The notes: generated from the sequence alone by a model not told the origin. A stretch of DNA of 64,000 nucleotides from Hellea sp. (GCA_028224375.1 JAOIVW010000016.1:1-64000), one strand, 5' to 3'. Positions 7,670-16,873 are shown, numbered from the stretch's first letter. Numbers and translations: made by a program.

Positions 7670-7779
7670 TCATTACAAGGCTTGTCCTTGTAACCCATCT
7701 CCCATGCGTTTCAGCTATTAGCCTTGGTCATTTTTTGTGGGAGCGGGAGATGGGTTGCAAGAACGGGGTCTTGCAATGA
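7670..7779. repeat. palindromic dispersed repeat, copy A
   Basis: Arms of about 34 bp (7670-7703 and 7745-7779) are near-perfect inverted copies: the right arm reads GGGAGATGGGTTGCAAG... and ends CTTGCAATGA. A related right arm recurs at 59946-59981, so this is a repeat family in the genome. It lies downstream of the hydrolase gene and could also act as a transcript-end hairpin. Confidence 0.75.
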
Positions 7780-7853
7780 GGGTGTAGGTAGAACTGACAG
7801 TCCACAATAGACGCCTTAAAATTGCTCTTGATTTACTTGCCTCACGCTTTACA

Positions 7854-7871
7854 TATGCAACAAATTGCATA
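7854..7871. promoter_or_regulatory. operator-like dyad upstream of the OYE gene
   Basis: TATGCAA-CAAA-TTGCATA is a perfect 7-bp inverted repeat with a 4-bp spacer, ending 11 bases before the start codon and overlapping the region of the transcription start and leader. Its size fits a TetR- or MarR-type dimer site; Old Yellow Enzymes are often controlled by such electrophile-sensing repressors. No regulator gene is adjacent. Confidence 0.5.
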
Positions 7872-7882
7872 AGGTCCTCACC

Positions 7883-8977
7883 ATGTCATCTTCTGTCTTC
7901 CGTCCCTTCACATGCCGCGGTCTGACGCTGCCTAATCGTTTTGTTATGGCGCCTATGACGCGCAGTATGTCGCCTGATGGCCTGCCGGGCGAGAATGTTG
8001 CCGAATATTATGCGCGCCGCGCCGCCGCAAATGTCGGTTTGATAATCACAGAAGGCACGGTCACGGACCGTCCCGGTTCGGCCAATGATCCTAAATATCC
8101 TAGCTTTCACGGCGAGGCCGCGCTTAAGGGCTGGAAAAATGTGGTTGATAAGGTCCACGCGGCCGGCGGTAAAATCGCGCCACAGCTGTGGCATGTCGGC
8201 ATGGTGCGCAAACCGGGCACGGGCCCTAACCCTGAGGCGAAAAGCGATAGCCCGTCAGGCGTCACTCACACAGGTAAATCCGTTATGGACCCGCCCTCGG
8301 ATGAAGAGGTTGCGGATATGATCAGCTCTTATGCGCGGTCAGCTAAGTCCGCCAAAGAGCTTGGCTTTGACGCTATCGAAATTCACGGCGCGCATGGCTA
8401 TCTGATTGATCAGTTTTTCTGGGACGTGATGAATAAGCGCGAAGGCAAATATGGCGGCGACCTGTTGGACCGCGCTGAATTCGCCGGCGATGTTATCCGC
8501 GAATGCCGCAAAGCCATTGGCGAAGATATGCCAATCATCCTCCGCTGGTCGCAATGGAAGCAGCAAGAATATTCTGCCCGCCTCGCGGAAACGCCGCAAG
8601 AGATGGAAGCTTTCCTCAAAGTCTTTGTCGATGCAGGCGTCGATATGCTCCATTGCTCACAGCGCCGTTTCTGGGAGCCAGAATTTGAGGGCTCTGATTT
8701 GAACCTCGCAGGCTGGGCGAAAAAGCTCACAGGCCTGCCGACGATTTCTGTTGGCTCCGTCGGGCTGAACGGTGATTTCATTAAGGCTTTTGCGGGAGAA
8801 AGCTCTCAACCTGCTTCACTCGATAGGCTTTATGACATGATGGAACGCGACGAATTTGATCTCATCGCCGTAGGCCGTGCCTTGTTGCAGGACCCTGAAT
8901 GGGTCACCAAGGTCAAAGAAGGCCGCATGGACGAGATGAAAGACTATGATAGCAAAGCCCTCGCGACGCTTTATTAA
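7883..8977 (+). CDS. Old Yellow Enzyme family NADH:flavin oxidoreductase
   Basis: A 364-residue FMN-binding TIM barrel. Visible landmarks: LPNRFVMAPMTRS near the N-terminus, the GLIITEGT strand, PQLWHVG, a substrate-binding H-x2-H-type stretch (AIEIHGAHGYLIDQFF) and the phosphate-binding end DEFDLIAVGRALLQDP. Such enzymes reduce alpha,beta-unsaturated aldehydes, ketones, nitro compounds or maleimides with NAD(P)H. The ATG at 7883, with AAGG nine bases upstream, is preferred to an in-frame TTG at 7865 that lies inside the dyad. Its neighbours deal with formaldehyde and redox stress, consistent with electrophile detoxification. Confidence 0.93.
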   Translation: MSSSVFRPFTCRGLTLPNRFVMAPMTRSMSPDGLPGENVAEYYARRAAANVGLIITEGTVTDRPGSANDPKYPSFHGEAALKGWKNVVDKVHAAGGKIAPQLWHVGMVRKPGTGPNPEAKSDSPSGVTHTGKSVMDPPSDEEVADMISSYARSAKSAKELGFDAIEIHGAHGYLIDQFFWDVMNKREGKYGGDLLDRAEFAGDVIRECRKAIGEDMPIILRWSQWKQQEYSARLAETPQEMEAFLKVFVDAGVDMLHCSQRRFWEPEFEGSDLNLAGWAKKLTGLPTISVGSVGLNGDFIKAFAGESSQPASLDRLYDMMERDEFDLIAVGRALLQDPEWVTKVKEGRMDEMKDYDSKALATLY

Positions 8978-9615
8978 ATCATATCGTCATTCGATAGGTT
9001 TTGAGCTTTTGTTCCGATGGCTACGAAGATGATTTTGTAGCGGCCAAAAGTTTGAACACGACACTCTTGCGTAAGCTCACACAGATAGTCTGATATAGGG
9101 CGGCTAATATTGCTTTGAGGTAAGAAATTTAGGGCTGAATTTATCCAGTCCTTTTTTGCACGGTAGCCATCCAGCACGCCAAATTTTCCGCCGTCTTTGA
9201 TCAGGCCTAGAGCGTTTTCCATGACTAAACGCCAATCGGGCATGACCGAAAAGGAAAGCTCTCCAACCGCGTGGTCTATCGTCATGTCTTGACCAAGATG
9301 GTCTTTGAGGAGTTCAGCAGATAATTCTCGGGCATCAGCGTGAAGCAGGTGAACATTCTGCCAGCCATGTTTTGAGATTTTCTTCTCAGCCTGAGCCAAC
9401 ATCTTTTGTGAAACATCTAAGCCTATCAAAGTGCCGTCAGGCCCGATTTTATCTATTATAAGCGAAAAACTGAGGCCCGTACCGCAGCCAATGTGAAGCA
9501 CATTATCGCCGCTCTTTAAATCTAGCCTGTCGACTAAGACTTTGCGAGGTTGCTTATAATGACGTTGAGAAAAATGGTCATAGACTCCCGCAATAACATC
9601 ATACCATTGGGTCAT
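8974..9615 (-). CDS. class I SAM-dependent methyltransferase (UbiE-like fold)
   Basis: A 213-residue protein with motif I VLHIGCGTG (about residues 40-48), an acidic LIGLDVS at the end of beta2, HADAREL after beta3 and a FGVLDGYRAKKDW strand, i.e. a complete Rossmann methyltransferase. The N-terminal YDVIAGVYDHFSQRHY and overall size resemble UbiE/phosphatidylethanolamine N-methyltransferase relatives, but the substrate is unknown. It is 5 bp downstream of fghA on the same strand, so probably the same operon, and its 3' end overlaps the OYE gene by four bases tail to tail. Confidence 0.85.
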   Translation of the reverse strand: MTQWYDVIAGVYDHFSQRHYKQPRKVLVDRLDLKSGDNVLHIGCGTGLSFSLIIDKIGPDGTLIGLDVSQKMLAQAEKKISKHGWQNVHLLHADARELSAELLKDHLGQDMTIDHAVGELSFSVMPDWRLVMENALGLIKDGGKFGVLDGYRAKKDWINSALNFLPQSNISRPISDYLCELTQECRVQTFGRYKIIFVAIGTKAQNLSNDDMI

Positions 9616-9620
9616 CTCTA

Positions 9621-10448
9621 TTAGAGTGTTTCAGCGTGCCAAATGATGTGCTCATGAATGAAACTGCTGATGAAATAATAGCTGTGATCATAGCCTTCTT
9701 GCATCCTTAGGGTCAGCTGTTGACCTATTTTTTTGCACGCCGCTTCAAAGAGTTCTGGGCGCAGATGTTCTTTTAGAAACTCATCATTAGTTCCTTGGTC
9801 AATGAGGATGTGGGCTTTGGAGGGTTGTTTCGCCACAAGCTCTGTGGCGTCATAACCCGCCCATTTAGCTTTGTTATCGCCCAGATAACCTTCAAAAGCT
9901 TTGCGGCCCCAGGGGACTTGGGTTGGGGCCACTATGGGCGAAAAGGCTGAGCAGGTTTTGAACACAGCCGGGTTTTTTAGATGTAGCGTGAGCGCGCCAT
10001 GCCCGCCCATAGAATGCCCTGAAATGCCGATGCGCTGCGGGTTTACTTGCGGTAAGCTCTGCTTAATCCAATGGGTCAGCTCATCGCGAATATAGGTTTC
10101 CATGGCGTAATTATCCATCCACGGCATCCTTGAGGCGTCCAGATAAAAGCCTGCACCTTTACCGAAATCATAACGGTCTTCGGTATCGGGGACGTGATCT
10201 CCGCGCGGGGAGGTGTCAGGCGCAATAAGAACGACGCCGAGCTCGCTCGCCATACGCTGCGCGCCAGCTTTGGTAATGAAATTTTGCTCGGTACAGGTCA
10301 GTCCCGAAAGCCAAATCAGGGCCGGGGCATTCTTTACGCCTTCGGGCGTGAACACACCCACACGCATATCGCAATCACACGCATCAGAGCGATGCTCATA
10401 AACCGCTTGGATGCCGCCATGGATTTTGTTTTCAGATATGGTTTTCAT
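9621..10448 (-). CDS. fghA: S-formylglutathione hydrolase
   Basis: A 275-residue esterase-D type hydrolase. The diagnostic features are WLSGLTCTEQNFITKAGAQR, APDTSPRG, GAGFYLDA, the nucleophile GHSMGGHGA, DQGTNDEFL with the acid, and EGYDHSYYFI with the catalytic His. It hydrolyses S-formylglutathione to formate and glutathione, the second step of glutathione-dependent formaldehyde oxidation. The partner dehydrogenase frmA lies 4 kb away on the same strand, with a molybdenum hydroxylase pair and a toxin-antitoxin module in between. It shares a 64-bp divergent promoter region with the antitoxin gene. Confidence 0.95.
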   Translation of the reverse strand: MKTISENKIHGGIQAVYEHRSDACDCDMRVGVFTPEGVKNAPALIWLSGLTCTEQNFITKAGAQRMASELGVVLIAPDTSPRGDHVPDTEDRYDFGKGAGFYLDASRMPWMDNYAMETYIRDELTHWIKQSLPQVNPQRIGISGHSMGGHGALTLHLKNPAVFKTCSAFSPIVAPTQVPWGRKAFEGYLGDNKAKWAGYDATELVAKQPSKAHILIDQGTNDEFLKEHLRPELFEAACKKIGQQLTLRMQEGYDHSYYFISSFIHEHIIWHAETL

Positions 10449-10456
10449 AATAAGCC

Positions 10457-10491
10457 TTGTCTATTTTGTCCAATTTGTCTATTTTGTCCAA
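10457..10491. promoter_or_regulatory. two 17-bp tandem repeats in the fghA/toxin-antitoxin promoter
   Basis: TTGTCTATTTTGTCCAA is present exactly twice, at 10457-10473 and 10475-10491, with an 18-bp period. It lies 22 bp before the antitoxin start and 9 bp before the divergent fghA start. Phd/YefM-type antitoxins autoregulate by binding repeated operator sites in this position, so that is the likely use. Confidence 0.6.
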
Positions 10492-10512
10492 AAGCCGAAC
10501 TTGGAGTGACCC

Positions 10513-10782
10513 ATGGATACTATGACAGCGGCAGAAGCCAAACAAAAATTTGGTAAAGTTATCACGAAAGTACAACGTGAACCTGTGACGATTACTAAAC
10601 ATGGTGAAGAGGTCTGTGTCGTATTGTCAGCGGAACAATATGCTGAAGACCAAAAAGCCCATGACTTTCTTGTGGCACAGTCCATTAAACGGGGCCTAGA
10701 GGACATTAAAGCGGGGCGCATTGTCTCCGCCGATGATGTTAGAGCAAGACTGACCCGACGTTTTGCGGCCCTAAGGACCTAA
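10513..10782 (+). CDS. type II antitoxin, Phd/YefM family
   Basis: An 89-residue protein beginning with the Phd/YefM signature MTAAEAKQKFGKVITKVQREPVTITKHGEEVCVVLSAEQY (N-terminal DNA-binding and dimerisation fold, residues about 1-55), then a helical tail that would wrap the toxin. It is followed after 9 bp by a ParE-like toxin gene, the standard antitoxin-first order. The repeated sites upstream are probably its operators. Likely a plasmid- or chromosome-type stabilisation module; no evidence for recent movement apart from its position inside a metabolic cluster. Confidence 0.9.
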   Translation: MDTMTAAEAKQKFGKVITKVQREPVTITKHGEEVCVVLSAEQYAEDQKAHDFLVAQSIKRGLEDIKAGRIVSADDVRARLTRRFAALRT

Positions 10783-10791
10783 ATCCTACAT

Positions 10792-11094
10792 ATGAAACTT
10801 GTTTACTCGGCTGAAGCGGACACTAACCTTGACGAGATTTTGGATTACGGTGTTGAAAATTGGGGAGTAGAGCGAGCGATTGCATATTTGGAACTCCTGC
10901 AAGATGAGATATTGGTTCTCATAGATCACCCTGAATTAGGAAAAAAATACCAAAGTGATTTCGTTTTGCTTTCAGAAAGCCTTAGGGCTTTGGACATCGA
11001 TAATTACAAAATTATCTATCGTCTTAACGACGAAATTATTGAGATTATTTCCATTTTGCCGAAAGGTCGCCCGTTACTTTTAGGCAAGACCTAA
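10792..11094 (+). CDS. type II toxin, RelE/ParE family
   Basis: A 100-residue basic-core protein with the RelE/ParE layout: [46 protein letters not shown], then the beta-sheet [29 protein letters not shown]. The C-terminal strand and helix pattern (I-Y-R-x5-I-I-I-x-ILP-R) is closest to ParE, which poisons DNA gyrase, though RelE-type mRNA cleavage cannot be excluded. It follows its Phd-like antitoxin and overlaps the tail of the convergent iron-sulfur subunit gene by four bases. Confidence 0.9.
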   Translation: MKLVYSAEADTNLDEILDYGVENWGVERAIAYLELLQDEILVLIDHPELGKKYQSDFVLLSESLRALDIDNYKIIYRLNDEIIEIISILPKGRPLLLGKT

Positions 11095-11546
11095 ACCGTC
11101 TTTGCGGCTTCTTTAATCGCTTTTCTTATCCGCACATAGGTTGCGCAGCGGCAAATATTGCCTGTCATGGCGGCGTCTATATCCTCATCTGTTGGGTTTT
11201 TATTCGTTTCGAGCAAAGCTGTGGCGCTCATGATTTGTCCGGCTTGGCAGTATCCGCATTGCGGGACAGCGAGTTCTTCCCATGCGCTGCGAATAGCTTC
11301 AGTGACTTTTCCGTTTGCGCCTTCGATGGTGACAATTTCAGTGTCTTCAACATCCTCATGGGCGGTGATACAAGAGCGTATGGGCGTGCCGTCAACATGA
11401 ACCGTGCAGGCCCCGCATTGCGCGACGCCGCAGCCAAATTTTGTGCCTGTCATGCCCAGGTGATCGCGCAGCACCCAGAGGAGGGGCGTGCCTTCTGGGG
11501 CGGTGACGGTTTTCGTGTTGCCATTGATTTTAAGTGTAATCGCCAT
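11091..11546 (-). CDS. iorA: 2Fe-2S subunit of a molybdenum hydroxylase (isoquinoline 1-oxidoreductase alpha-like)
   Basis: A 151-residue ferredoxin-like electron-transfer subunit. The plant-type cluster is bound by [15 protein letters not shown]...RSC and the second cluster by CGYCQAGQ...GNICRCATY, the standard four-helix arrangement of xanthine dehydrogenase-family small subunits. It passes electrons from the large subunit to an external acceptor. It is 4 bp downstream of the large-subunit gene, forming a two-gene operon; there is no FAD subunit, as in isoquinoline or quinoline-type and aldehyde oxidoreductases that use membrane cytochromes. The gene symbol follows the family name; the substrate is not proven. 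Confidence 0.88.
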   Translation of the reverse strand: MAITLKINGNTKTVTAPEGTPLLWVLRDHLGMTGTKFGCGVAQCGACTVHVDGTPIRSCITAHEDVEDTEIVTIEGANGKVTEAIRSAWEELAVPQCGYCQAGQIMSATALLETNKNPTDEDIDAAMTGNICRCATYVRIRKAIKEAAKTV

Positions 11547-11550
11547 AGTC

Positions 11551-13890
11551 TTAACCCTCTCCGACTTTGCTCATATCGAGCCTATCATTTTGTCCCAAAA
11601 GCGGCATCGATCTGAGGCGCTGCCCTGTCGCCGCGAAAATCGCATTGGCGAGGGCAGGGGCGGCAGGCGGTGTGCCCGGTTCGCCGACACCGCCGGGCGG
11701 GGCGTCGCTCTCCATGATATGGGTTTCAAAGACATGCGGAGATTCGGCCATGCGCATGACGCGCCAATCCGGAAAGTTGACTTGATCGACAACGCCATTG
11801 GTGGCGGTAATTTCGCCGTAAAGCGCGTTGGAAATCCCAAATAAAGTGCCGCCTTCCATCTGGGATTTCGTGTTATCAGGACTGACAACCGTGCCAGCAT
11901 CCACAGCGCACCAAATGCCGGGGAAGGTGATATTACCATCACTATCCACGGCAACCTCAATAGCTGTCGCGACATAAGATAGGAATGAGCGGTGAACCGC
12001 GATACCGAGGCCGTGGCCCTTAGGCACATCGCGTCCCCATTTTGCCATCGCTGCCGCTTTATTGAGGACGGCTTTGAGGCGTTTTGTGTCTACGGGATGC
12101 TCTTCAATAGAGGCGCCGTAATTGGGATAGGTGACGCCGTCTTTGCTAAAGTCGATTTGGCGGTCAGGGCCAATCAGATCAATGAGGAAGTCTTTTTGAT
12201 CTATTTCCGCCGCATGGGCGAGTTCCGCCGCAAAGCTTTGATTTGCAAAGACGTGATAGACATTGGCCACAGAGCGTAGCCAGCCAATTCGAATATGAGA
12301 TTTGGCTTTGCCGACCTCAACGGCCATATTGGGCACGTCCCAAGGATTATCCGTTGCGCCTAAGGAAAGTTCAAAATCAGAACCTTGAACGGCAGGCCCA
12401 AAGGTTGAGTTGATAGACGGGAAGACTGTGCGGTGCAGAACTGCTGTGACATTGCCATAGGCGTCTAATCCGCCTTGCATATGCTGCGCCGAGACGGCGT
12501 GGAAGTAACCGTGCTGTACATCATCTTCGCGTGTCCATGTGACTTTGACAGGCTTGCCCACTTCGCGGGCGATAAGCGCGGCTTCGACAACATAGTCGGG
12601 TTTGGATTTACGGCCAAAGCCGCCGCCCAAAAGCGTCACATGAACGGTGACATTCTCTTCAGGCACGCCGCATATTTGCGCGACTGTGCTGCGCGCGGCT
12701 TGCGGGTTTTGTGTACAGGCCCAGCATTCAACGGTGTCGCCGTCCCAGCGCGCGGTGGCAGCGGGGGGTTCCATCGGGGATTGGGAGAGATGAGCGGCGT
12801 AATAATCTGCAGAGATCGTCTTCGCCGAAGATTTCAAAGCCGCAGCCACGTCGCCGCGCTTTAATTTATTTTCGCCGGTTTTGCGAGCCGTCGCCGCTAA
12901 TTCTTTCGCATAGGCCTTGGAATTATAGCTCGCATTGGGGCCGGCATCCCAGTCAATCTCCAGCGCCTCGCGCCCTTGAATAGCCGCCCATGTATCGGTG
13001 CCAATAACAGCCACGCCGCCGAGTTGTTGAAAGCTTGGCGCTTCGCCTTCAGGCTCTTTCATCTTGATGACTTGGGTTACGCCCGGCACGGCAAGGGCCG
13101 CTGTATCGTCCAAGCTTTTAACTTTTCCAAACAATGTCGGTGGATGGGCGATGACGGCGTAAAGCATATCCGGCACTTTCACATCAATGCCAAAAGTGCC
13201 TTTGCCGCGAATGACATCTGAAATCGTGTAAGAGGGTTTGTCTTTGCCGATATATCGCCACTCACTGCGGGGCTTTAAGGTCACATCATCTTCAGCGGGG
13301 ACGTCCAATTTACCGGCGGCCTCGGCGACATCTCCGTAAGTGAGCGTTTTGCCAGAGCTATGGGTGATAACACCAAGCTCGCTTGAGCATTCGGATATAT
13401 CCACGTCCCATTGATTAGCAGCGGCTTGGGTCAGCATCTGGCGCATAGACGCGCCCGCCATGCGAAAGCGGGTGAAGTGGTTGCGCACAGAGGTCGAACC
13501 ATCCGTATTCTGATCGCCATATTTCTTATCGCCCACAGCCTGCTTTATCACGAGGTCATCCCACGGCACGTCAAGTTCATCAGCAATCATCTGGGCCACC
13601 GTTGTGATAACTTGCTGACCCATTTCAGAGCGCGGATTGGTGATTTGTGTACGGCCATCAGCGGCAATAGAAATCAGGACGAGGGGACCGACATCAACGT
13701 TGGAATTATCAGGGATAGGCGAGGCGTCTTGCGCGAGGGTCTCGGGCTTATTTTGCGTACAGGCCACAAGAGACAGGCCTAGAGTAAAGCCTGTCGTGCC
13801 GCGGATAAAACCACGCCGCGAAAGATTTGAAATTTGCAGAGTTTTTAAATTAGGTTGCGGCGCTAAAGGCTTGGCCAAATGCATGAACAT
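11551..13890 (-). CDS. iorB: molybdopterin-binding large subunit of a molybdenum hydroxylase (isoquinoline 1-oxidoreductase beta-like)
   Basis: A 779-residue protein with a twin-arginine leader ([22 protein letters not shown], about residues 23-45), so it is exported folded with its cofactor. The mature enzyme shows [31 protein letters not shown] (cofactor loop), and a C-terminal [15 protein letters not shown] with the active-site Glu. These fit the IorB/aldehyde dehydrogenase group. A cysteine after the leader could also be lipidated. Possible substrates are N-heterocycles or aldehydes; its place between frmA and fghA hints at aldehyde chemistry, but that is inference. Confidence 0.88.
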   Translation of the reverse strand: MFMHLAKPLAPQPNLKTLQISNLSRRGFIRGTTGFTLGLSLVACTQNKPETLAQDASPIPDNSNVDVGPLVLISIAADGRTQITNPRSEMGQQVITTVAQMIADELDVPWDDLVIKQAVGDKKYGDQNTDGSTSVRNHFTRFRMAGASMRQMLTQAAANQWDVDISECSSELGVITHSSGKTLTYGDVAEAAGKLDVPAEDDVTLKPRSEWRYIGKDKPSYTISDVIRGKGTFGIDVKVPDMLYAVIAHPPTLFGKVKSLDDTAALAVPGVTQVIKMKEPEGEAPSFQQLGGVAVIGTDTWAAIQGREALEIDWDAGPNASYNSKAYAKELAATARKTGENKLKRGDVAAALKSSAKTISADYYAAHLSQSPMEPPAATARWDGDTVECWACTQNPQAARSTVAQICGVPEENVTVHVTLLGGGFGRKSKPDYVVEAALIAREVGKPVKVTWTREDDVQHGYFHAVSAQHMQGGLDAYGNVTAVLHRTVFPSINSTFGPAVQGSDFELSLGATDNPWDVPNMAVEVGKAKSHIRIGWLRSVANVYHVFANQSFAAELAHAAEIDQKDFLIDLIGPDRQIDFSKDGVTYPNYGASIEEHPVDTKRLKAVLNKAAAMAKWGRDVPKGHGLGIAVHRSFLSYVATAIEVAVDSDGNITFPGIWCAVDAGTVVSPDNTKSQMEGGTLFGISNALYGEITATNGVVDQVNFPDWRVMRMAESPHVFETHIMESDAPPGGVGEPGTPPAAPALANAIFAATGQRLRSMPLLGQNDRLDMSKVGEG

Positions 13891-13997
13891 AAAGTCTCTC
13901 CTGATAAGGTTCTAAATTTCAGCAATTTGGCGCGAGAGTCAATTCACGTTTGGAGGAGGAAATTATAGGTAATCGCGATGGTAAGGATGAGTTGCAT

Positions 13998-14396
13998 TTA
14001 ATAATTGTATATTCGAAACTTTTTAAATTCAGTTTGTGAGATAGGTAGGTACACTTCACTTTCTTGAGCGTCAAAAATGCCAATTTCGTATTTTGCTGCA
14101 ATTTTTAGGATTAGCGTTCCTGCTTCTTCTGCAACCGAAAATGCAAAGTTTCCTTCAATCATGTGCTTGGCGAAGGAGTATTGCGTGATATGTGCCTCAT
14201 CAATGTTATTATTGCTTTGATCCATTGAGGGAAAAACATCTGAGAACTCTATAAAGCACTTTTGTAGATTATCACTGCAATGAGTTTCGTCATCAAAGAA
14301 CTCGGAAAAGTCTTCTAAACCTTCTAACCAATTATCAAAGTCAGTTTCTGATTTTGGGGCGACTCTTGCGTCGAAAAATATTAAGTCAAAACTCAA
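13998..14396 (-). CDS. hypothetical protein placed directly behind frmA
   Basis: A 132-residue acidic, AT-rich gene. Translation starts at a TTG two bases after the frmA stop (TAG-AG-TTG), so it should be translated by coupling. The N-terminus SFDLIFFDARVAP, the acidic DFDNWLEGLEDFSEFFDD and the FSVAEEAGTLILKIAAKYEIGIFD region recall small immunity-like or SMI1-like accessory proteins, but I do not recognise a defined family. There are two Cys (CSDNLQKC). Base composition is clearly more AT-rich than frmA, suggesting acquisition. Real gene status is likely because of length and coupling; function unknown. Confidence 0.6.
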   Translation of the reverse strand: MSFDLIFFDARVAPKSETDFDNWLEGLEDFSEFFDDETHCSDNLQKCFIEFSDVFPSMDQSNNNIDEAHITQYSFAKHMIEGNFAFSVAEEAGTLILKIAAKYEIGIFDAQESEVYLPISQTEFKKFRIYNY

Positions 14397-14398
14397 CT

Positions 14399-15508
14399 CT
14401 AAAACTCCACCACGCTTCGAATGCTTTTGCCTTCATGCATTAAGTGGAACGCTTTATTGATATCCTCAATGCCCATTTTATGCGTAATTAGCGGGTCGAT
14501 TTGGATGCGGCCATCCATATACATGTCTACGATGCTAGGCACATCTGTGCGGCCTCTGGCGCCTCCGAAGGCGACGCCTTTCCAGCTGCGGCCTGTGACC
14601 AGTTGGAAGGGACGGGTTGAGATTTCTTTGCCGGCTCCCGCGACGCCGATGATATAGCTCTCGCCCCAGCCTTTGTGGCAGGTCTCGAGCGCCACGCGCA
14701 TGACATCGACATTGCCGATACATTCAAAAGTATAATCCGCGCCGCCGCCCGTAATGTCGACAATATGCCCCGTGAGGTCGCCTTTAACTTTATTGGGATT
14801 AACAAAATCCGTCATGCCGAATTTGCGGGCAATGGCTTCGCGTTCGGGATTTAGGTCAACGCCGACAATTTGCTTAGCCCCAATCATCTTCAGCCCTTGA
14901 ATGACGTTCAAGCCGATGCCGCCCAAACCAAAGACAACTGCGCGGCAATTAGGTTCAGCTTTGGCGGAGTAAATTACTGCCCCAACGCCCGTTGTGACGC
15001 CGCAACCAATATAGCAGGCCATATCAAAGGGCGCGTCTTTGCGGATTTTGGCCAGAGAGACTTCGGGCAATACCGTATAATTAGAGAAGGTCGAACATCC
15101 CATATAATGCAATATTTTCTGACCCTTATAGGAAAAACGTGATGTCCCGTCAGGCATAACGCCTTGGCCTTGGGTGGCGCGCACAGATTGGCAGAGATTG
15201 GTTTTAGGATGGAGGCAGAAGTCACATTCGCGGCATTCGGCAGTATAAAGCGGGATGACATGATCGCCCACTTCGAGAGATGTCACGCCTTTGCCGACCT
15301 CACGCACAACACCTGCACCTTCATGGCCAAGAATAGCGGGAAAGGCGCCTTCAGGGTCTTCACCGGAGAGCGTAAAGGCATCCGTATGGCATATGCCTGT
15401 GGCCTTAATTTCAACCAAAACCTCGCCCGGTTTCGGGCCTTCAAGGTCGACTTCGACGATTTCCAGGTCTTTCCCAGCCTCAAAGGCGACCGCAGCGCGT
15501 GATTTCAT
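14399..15508 (-). CDS. frmA: S-(hydroxymethyl)glutathione dehydrogenase / class III alcohol dehydrogenase
   Basis: A 369-residue zinc medium-chain dehydrogenase. Catalytic zinc ligands lie in GICHTDA, GHEGAG and YIGCGVTTG; the structural zinc site is [15 protein letters not shown]; the NAD-binding turn is [11 protein letters not shown]. The string [18 protein letters not shown] and overall length are specific for class III enzymes. It oxidises the glutathione adduct of formaldehyde to S-formylglutathione, which FghA (encoded downstream) hydrolyses. AGGAGA precedes the start. A small AT-rich gene is attached directly to its 3' end. Confidence 0.96.
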   Translation of the reverse strand: MKSRAAVAFEAGKDLEIVEVDLEGPKPGEVLVEIKATGICHTDAFTLSGEDPEGAFPAILGHEGAGVVREVGKGVTSLEVGDHVIPLYTAECRECDFCLHPKTNLCQSVRATQGQGVMPDGTSRFSYKGQKILHYMGCSTFSNYTVLPEVSLAKIRKDAPFDMACYIGCGVTTGVGAVIYSAKAEPNCRAVVFGLGGIGLNVIQGLKMIGAKQIVGVDLNPEREAIARKFGMTDFVNPNKVKGDLTGHIVDITGGGADYTFECIGNVDVMRVALETCHKGWGESYIIGVAGAGKEISTRPFQLVTGRSWKGVAFGGARGRTDVPSIVDMYMDGRIQIDPLITHKMGIEDINKAFHLMHEGKSIRSVVEF

Positions 15509-15635
15509 AATGTCTCTCCTGAGAGTCTTTTACTGATTTCCCCTAGGCCTAGCACGGGTCTTGCAGGGTGTTAATCCAATCTTCGCGTCTTTTTGTTAAG
15601 AGGTCGGGTATCGTAAAGTAATAACAAGCGTAAAA

Positions 15636-16835
15636 ATGTCAGTAGGCACATCAAAGAAGCCATATGGCCATAGTGAATATTTCGCAGCTCTTGACGGGTT
15701 TCGCGGATTGCTCGCCCTCTTTGTCGCTATACATCATGCGACGTGGTTTTCTTATTTGAATTACCGAACCTTTATCAATGAAGGCTATGTTATCATTGAT
15801 TTGTTCTTCGCCTTTTCAGGCTTTCTCATGTTTACGCTATATGCAGGAAAGCTCACAGATAAGGCGAGTTGTATGAACTTCATGCAAAGGCGTTTTGCCC
15901 GGCTTTACCCAATTCATATATTCATGCTTCTCGTCTTCTTAGCTTTCGCTATTTTAAGAGTGATGGTCAATAAGGCTGGCATTGCAGAGCACCAAGCTGG
16001 AGAGATATTACCCTTTATGGCAGGCGCGTCAGAGGGCTGGGGGGCTTTGCTCAGTAATTTAACCCTGACGCATTCTATGGGCCTGCACGACTCTCTCAGC
16101 TTTAATTATCCTAGCTGGACAATCAGTGTCGAGTTCTTCGCCTATTTTGTCTTTATGGCTCTTATGGTCTGGATGCCGCCTCGAAAGACGTGGCATTTTG
16201 GCCTTATTGCGGTGGGGGTCGCAGGCCTTTATTTTGGACTGTCCCGCGTAAAACCTAATATGGATATTACTTATGATTACGGATTTTTCCGGTGTCTGGG
16301 CGGGTTTTTTACAGGCGTGATTGCGGCTTGGACCTATCAAAAACTTAAATCTCGACCGAGGCCTGAAAAGGCACCGAGCGTCACCCTTTTCACCCTCGCT
16401 GAAATTGCGATTGTCACACTAAGCGTGGCTTTTATAATTTATTGGCAAGGCAAGCTGCAGTTTTTTGTTGCGCCAGTGATGTTTTGTTTCATCATGATTT
16501 TTGCACATGATAGGGGTTTGGTATCGCGCTTTATGAGCTTGCCAGTCTTCCGCTATCTCGCAAAGATTTCCTACTCCGTCTATATGGTGCACGTATTTAT
16601 TGCGATTGTATTTGCGATAGTTGGGACGCGTCTCTTTCCTGATACCATCGTCGCCGGTGATTTTAACACCGGCCTTTGGGGTGATCTTTACAACATTCCT
16701 TATCTGCTCTGCGTGATTGCCAGCGCGCATTTCACATGGAAATATGTGGAAATTCCAGGCGGGCGTTTTCTGCGTAAGTTAAAATGGTCCAAGCCTGAGA
16801 AAAAGGCCATCAAGCCAGCGCCGCTTAAAGGCTAG
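15636..16835 (+). CDS. acyltransferase 3 family membrane protein (OafA/YrhL type)
   Basis: A 399-residue integral membrane protein with about ten spans. Typical motifs are ALDGFRGLLALFVAIHHA (with the conserved arginine and histidine), GYVIIDLFFAFSGFLM, RRFARLYPIHIFML, and PSWTISVEFFAYFVFM, then YLAKISYSVYMVHV near the end. Such proteins O-acylate surface polysaccharides, lipids or peptidoglycan from cytoplasmic acyl-CoA. There is no C-terminal SGNH domain, so it belongs to the single-domain group. The acceptor is unknown. It is monocistronic or leads into queF 38 bp downstream. Confidence 0.9.
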   Translation: MSVGTSKKPYGHSEYFAALDGFRGLLALFVAIHHATWFSYLNYRTFINEGYVIIDLFFAFSGFLMFTLYAGKLTDKASCMNFMQRRFARLYPIHIFMLLVFLAFAILRVMVNKAGIAEHQAGEILPFMAGASEGWGALLSNLTLTHSMGLHDSLSFNYPSWTISVEFFAYFVFMALMVWMPPRKTWHFGLIAVGVAGLYFGLSRVKPNMDITYDYGFFRCLGGFFTGVIAAWTYQKLKSRPRPEKAPSVTLFTLAEIAIVTLSVAFIIYWQGKLQFFVAPVMFCFIMIFAHDRGLVSRFMSLPVFRYLAKISYSVYMVHVFIAIVFAIVGTRLFPDTIVAGDFNTGLWGDLYNIPYLLCVIASAHFTWKYVEIPGGRFLRKLKWSKPEKKAIKPAPLKG

Positions 16836-16873
16836 GCCTTGCCCTAAACCCTGCAAAGCGCTAACGGGCGCTT

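Noticed and set aside
7865-7882. Upstream TTG start for the OYE gene
   Set aside because: It lies within the inverted repeat and lacks a ribosome-binding site; ATG 7883 has AAGG at good spacing.
13901-13998. A frmA tail copy behind the AT-rich gene, by analogy with pccB and mcm
   Set aside because: Hand comparison of this stretch with the end of frmA shows no convincing match.
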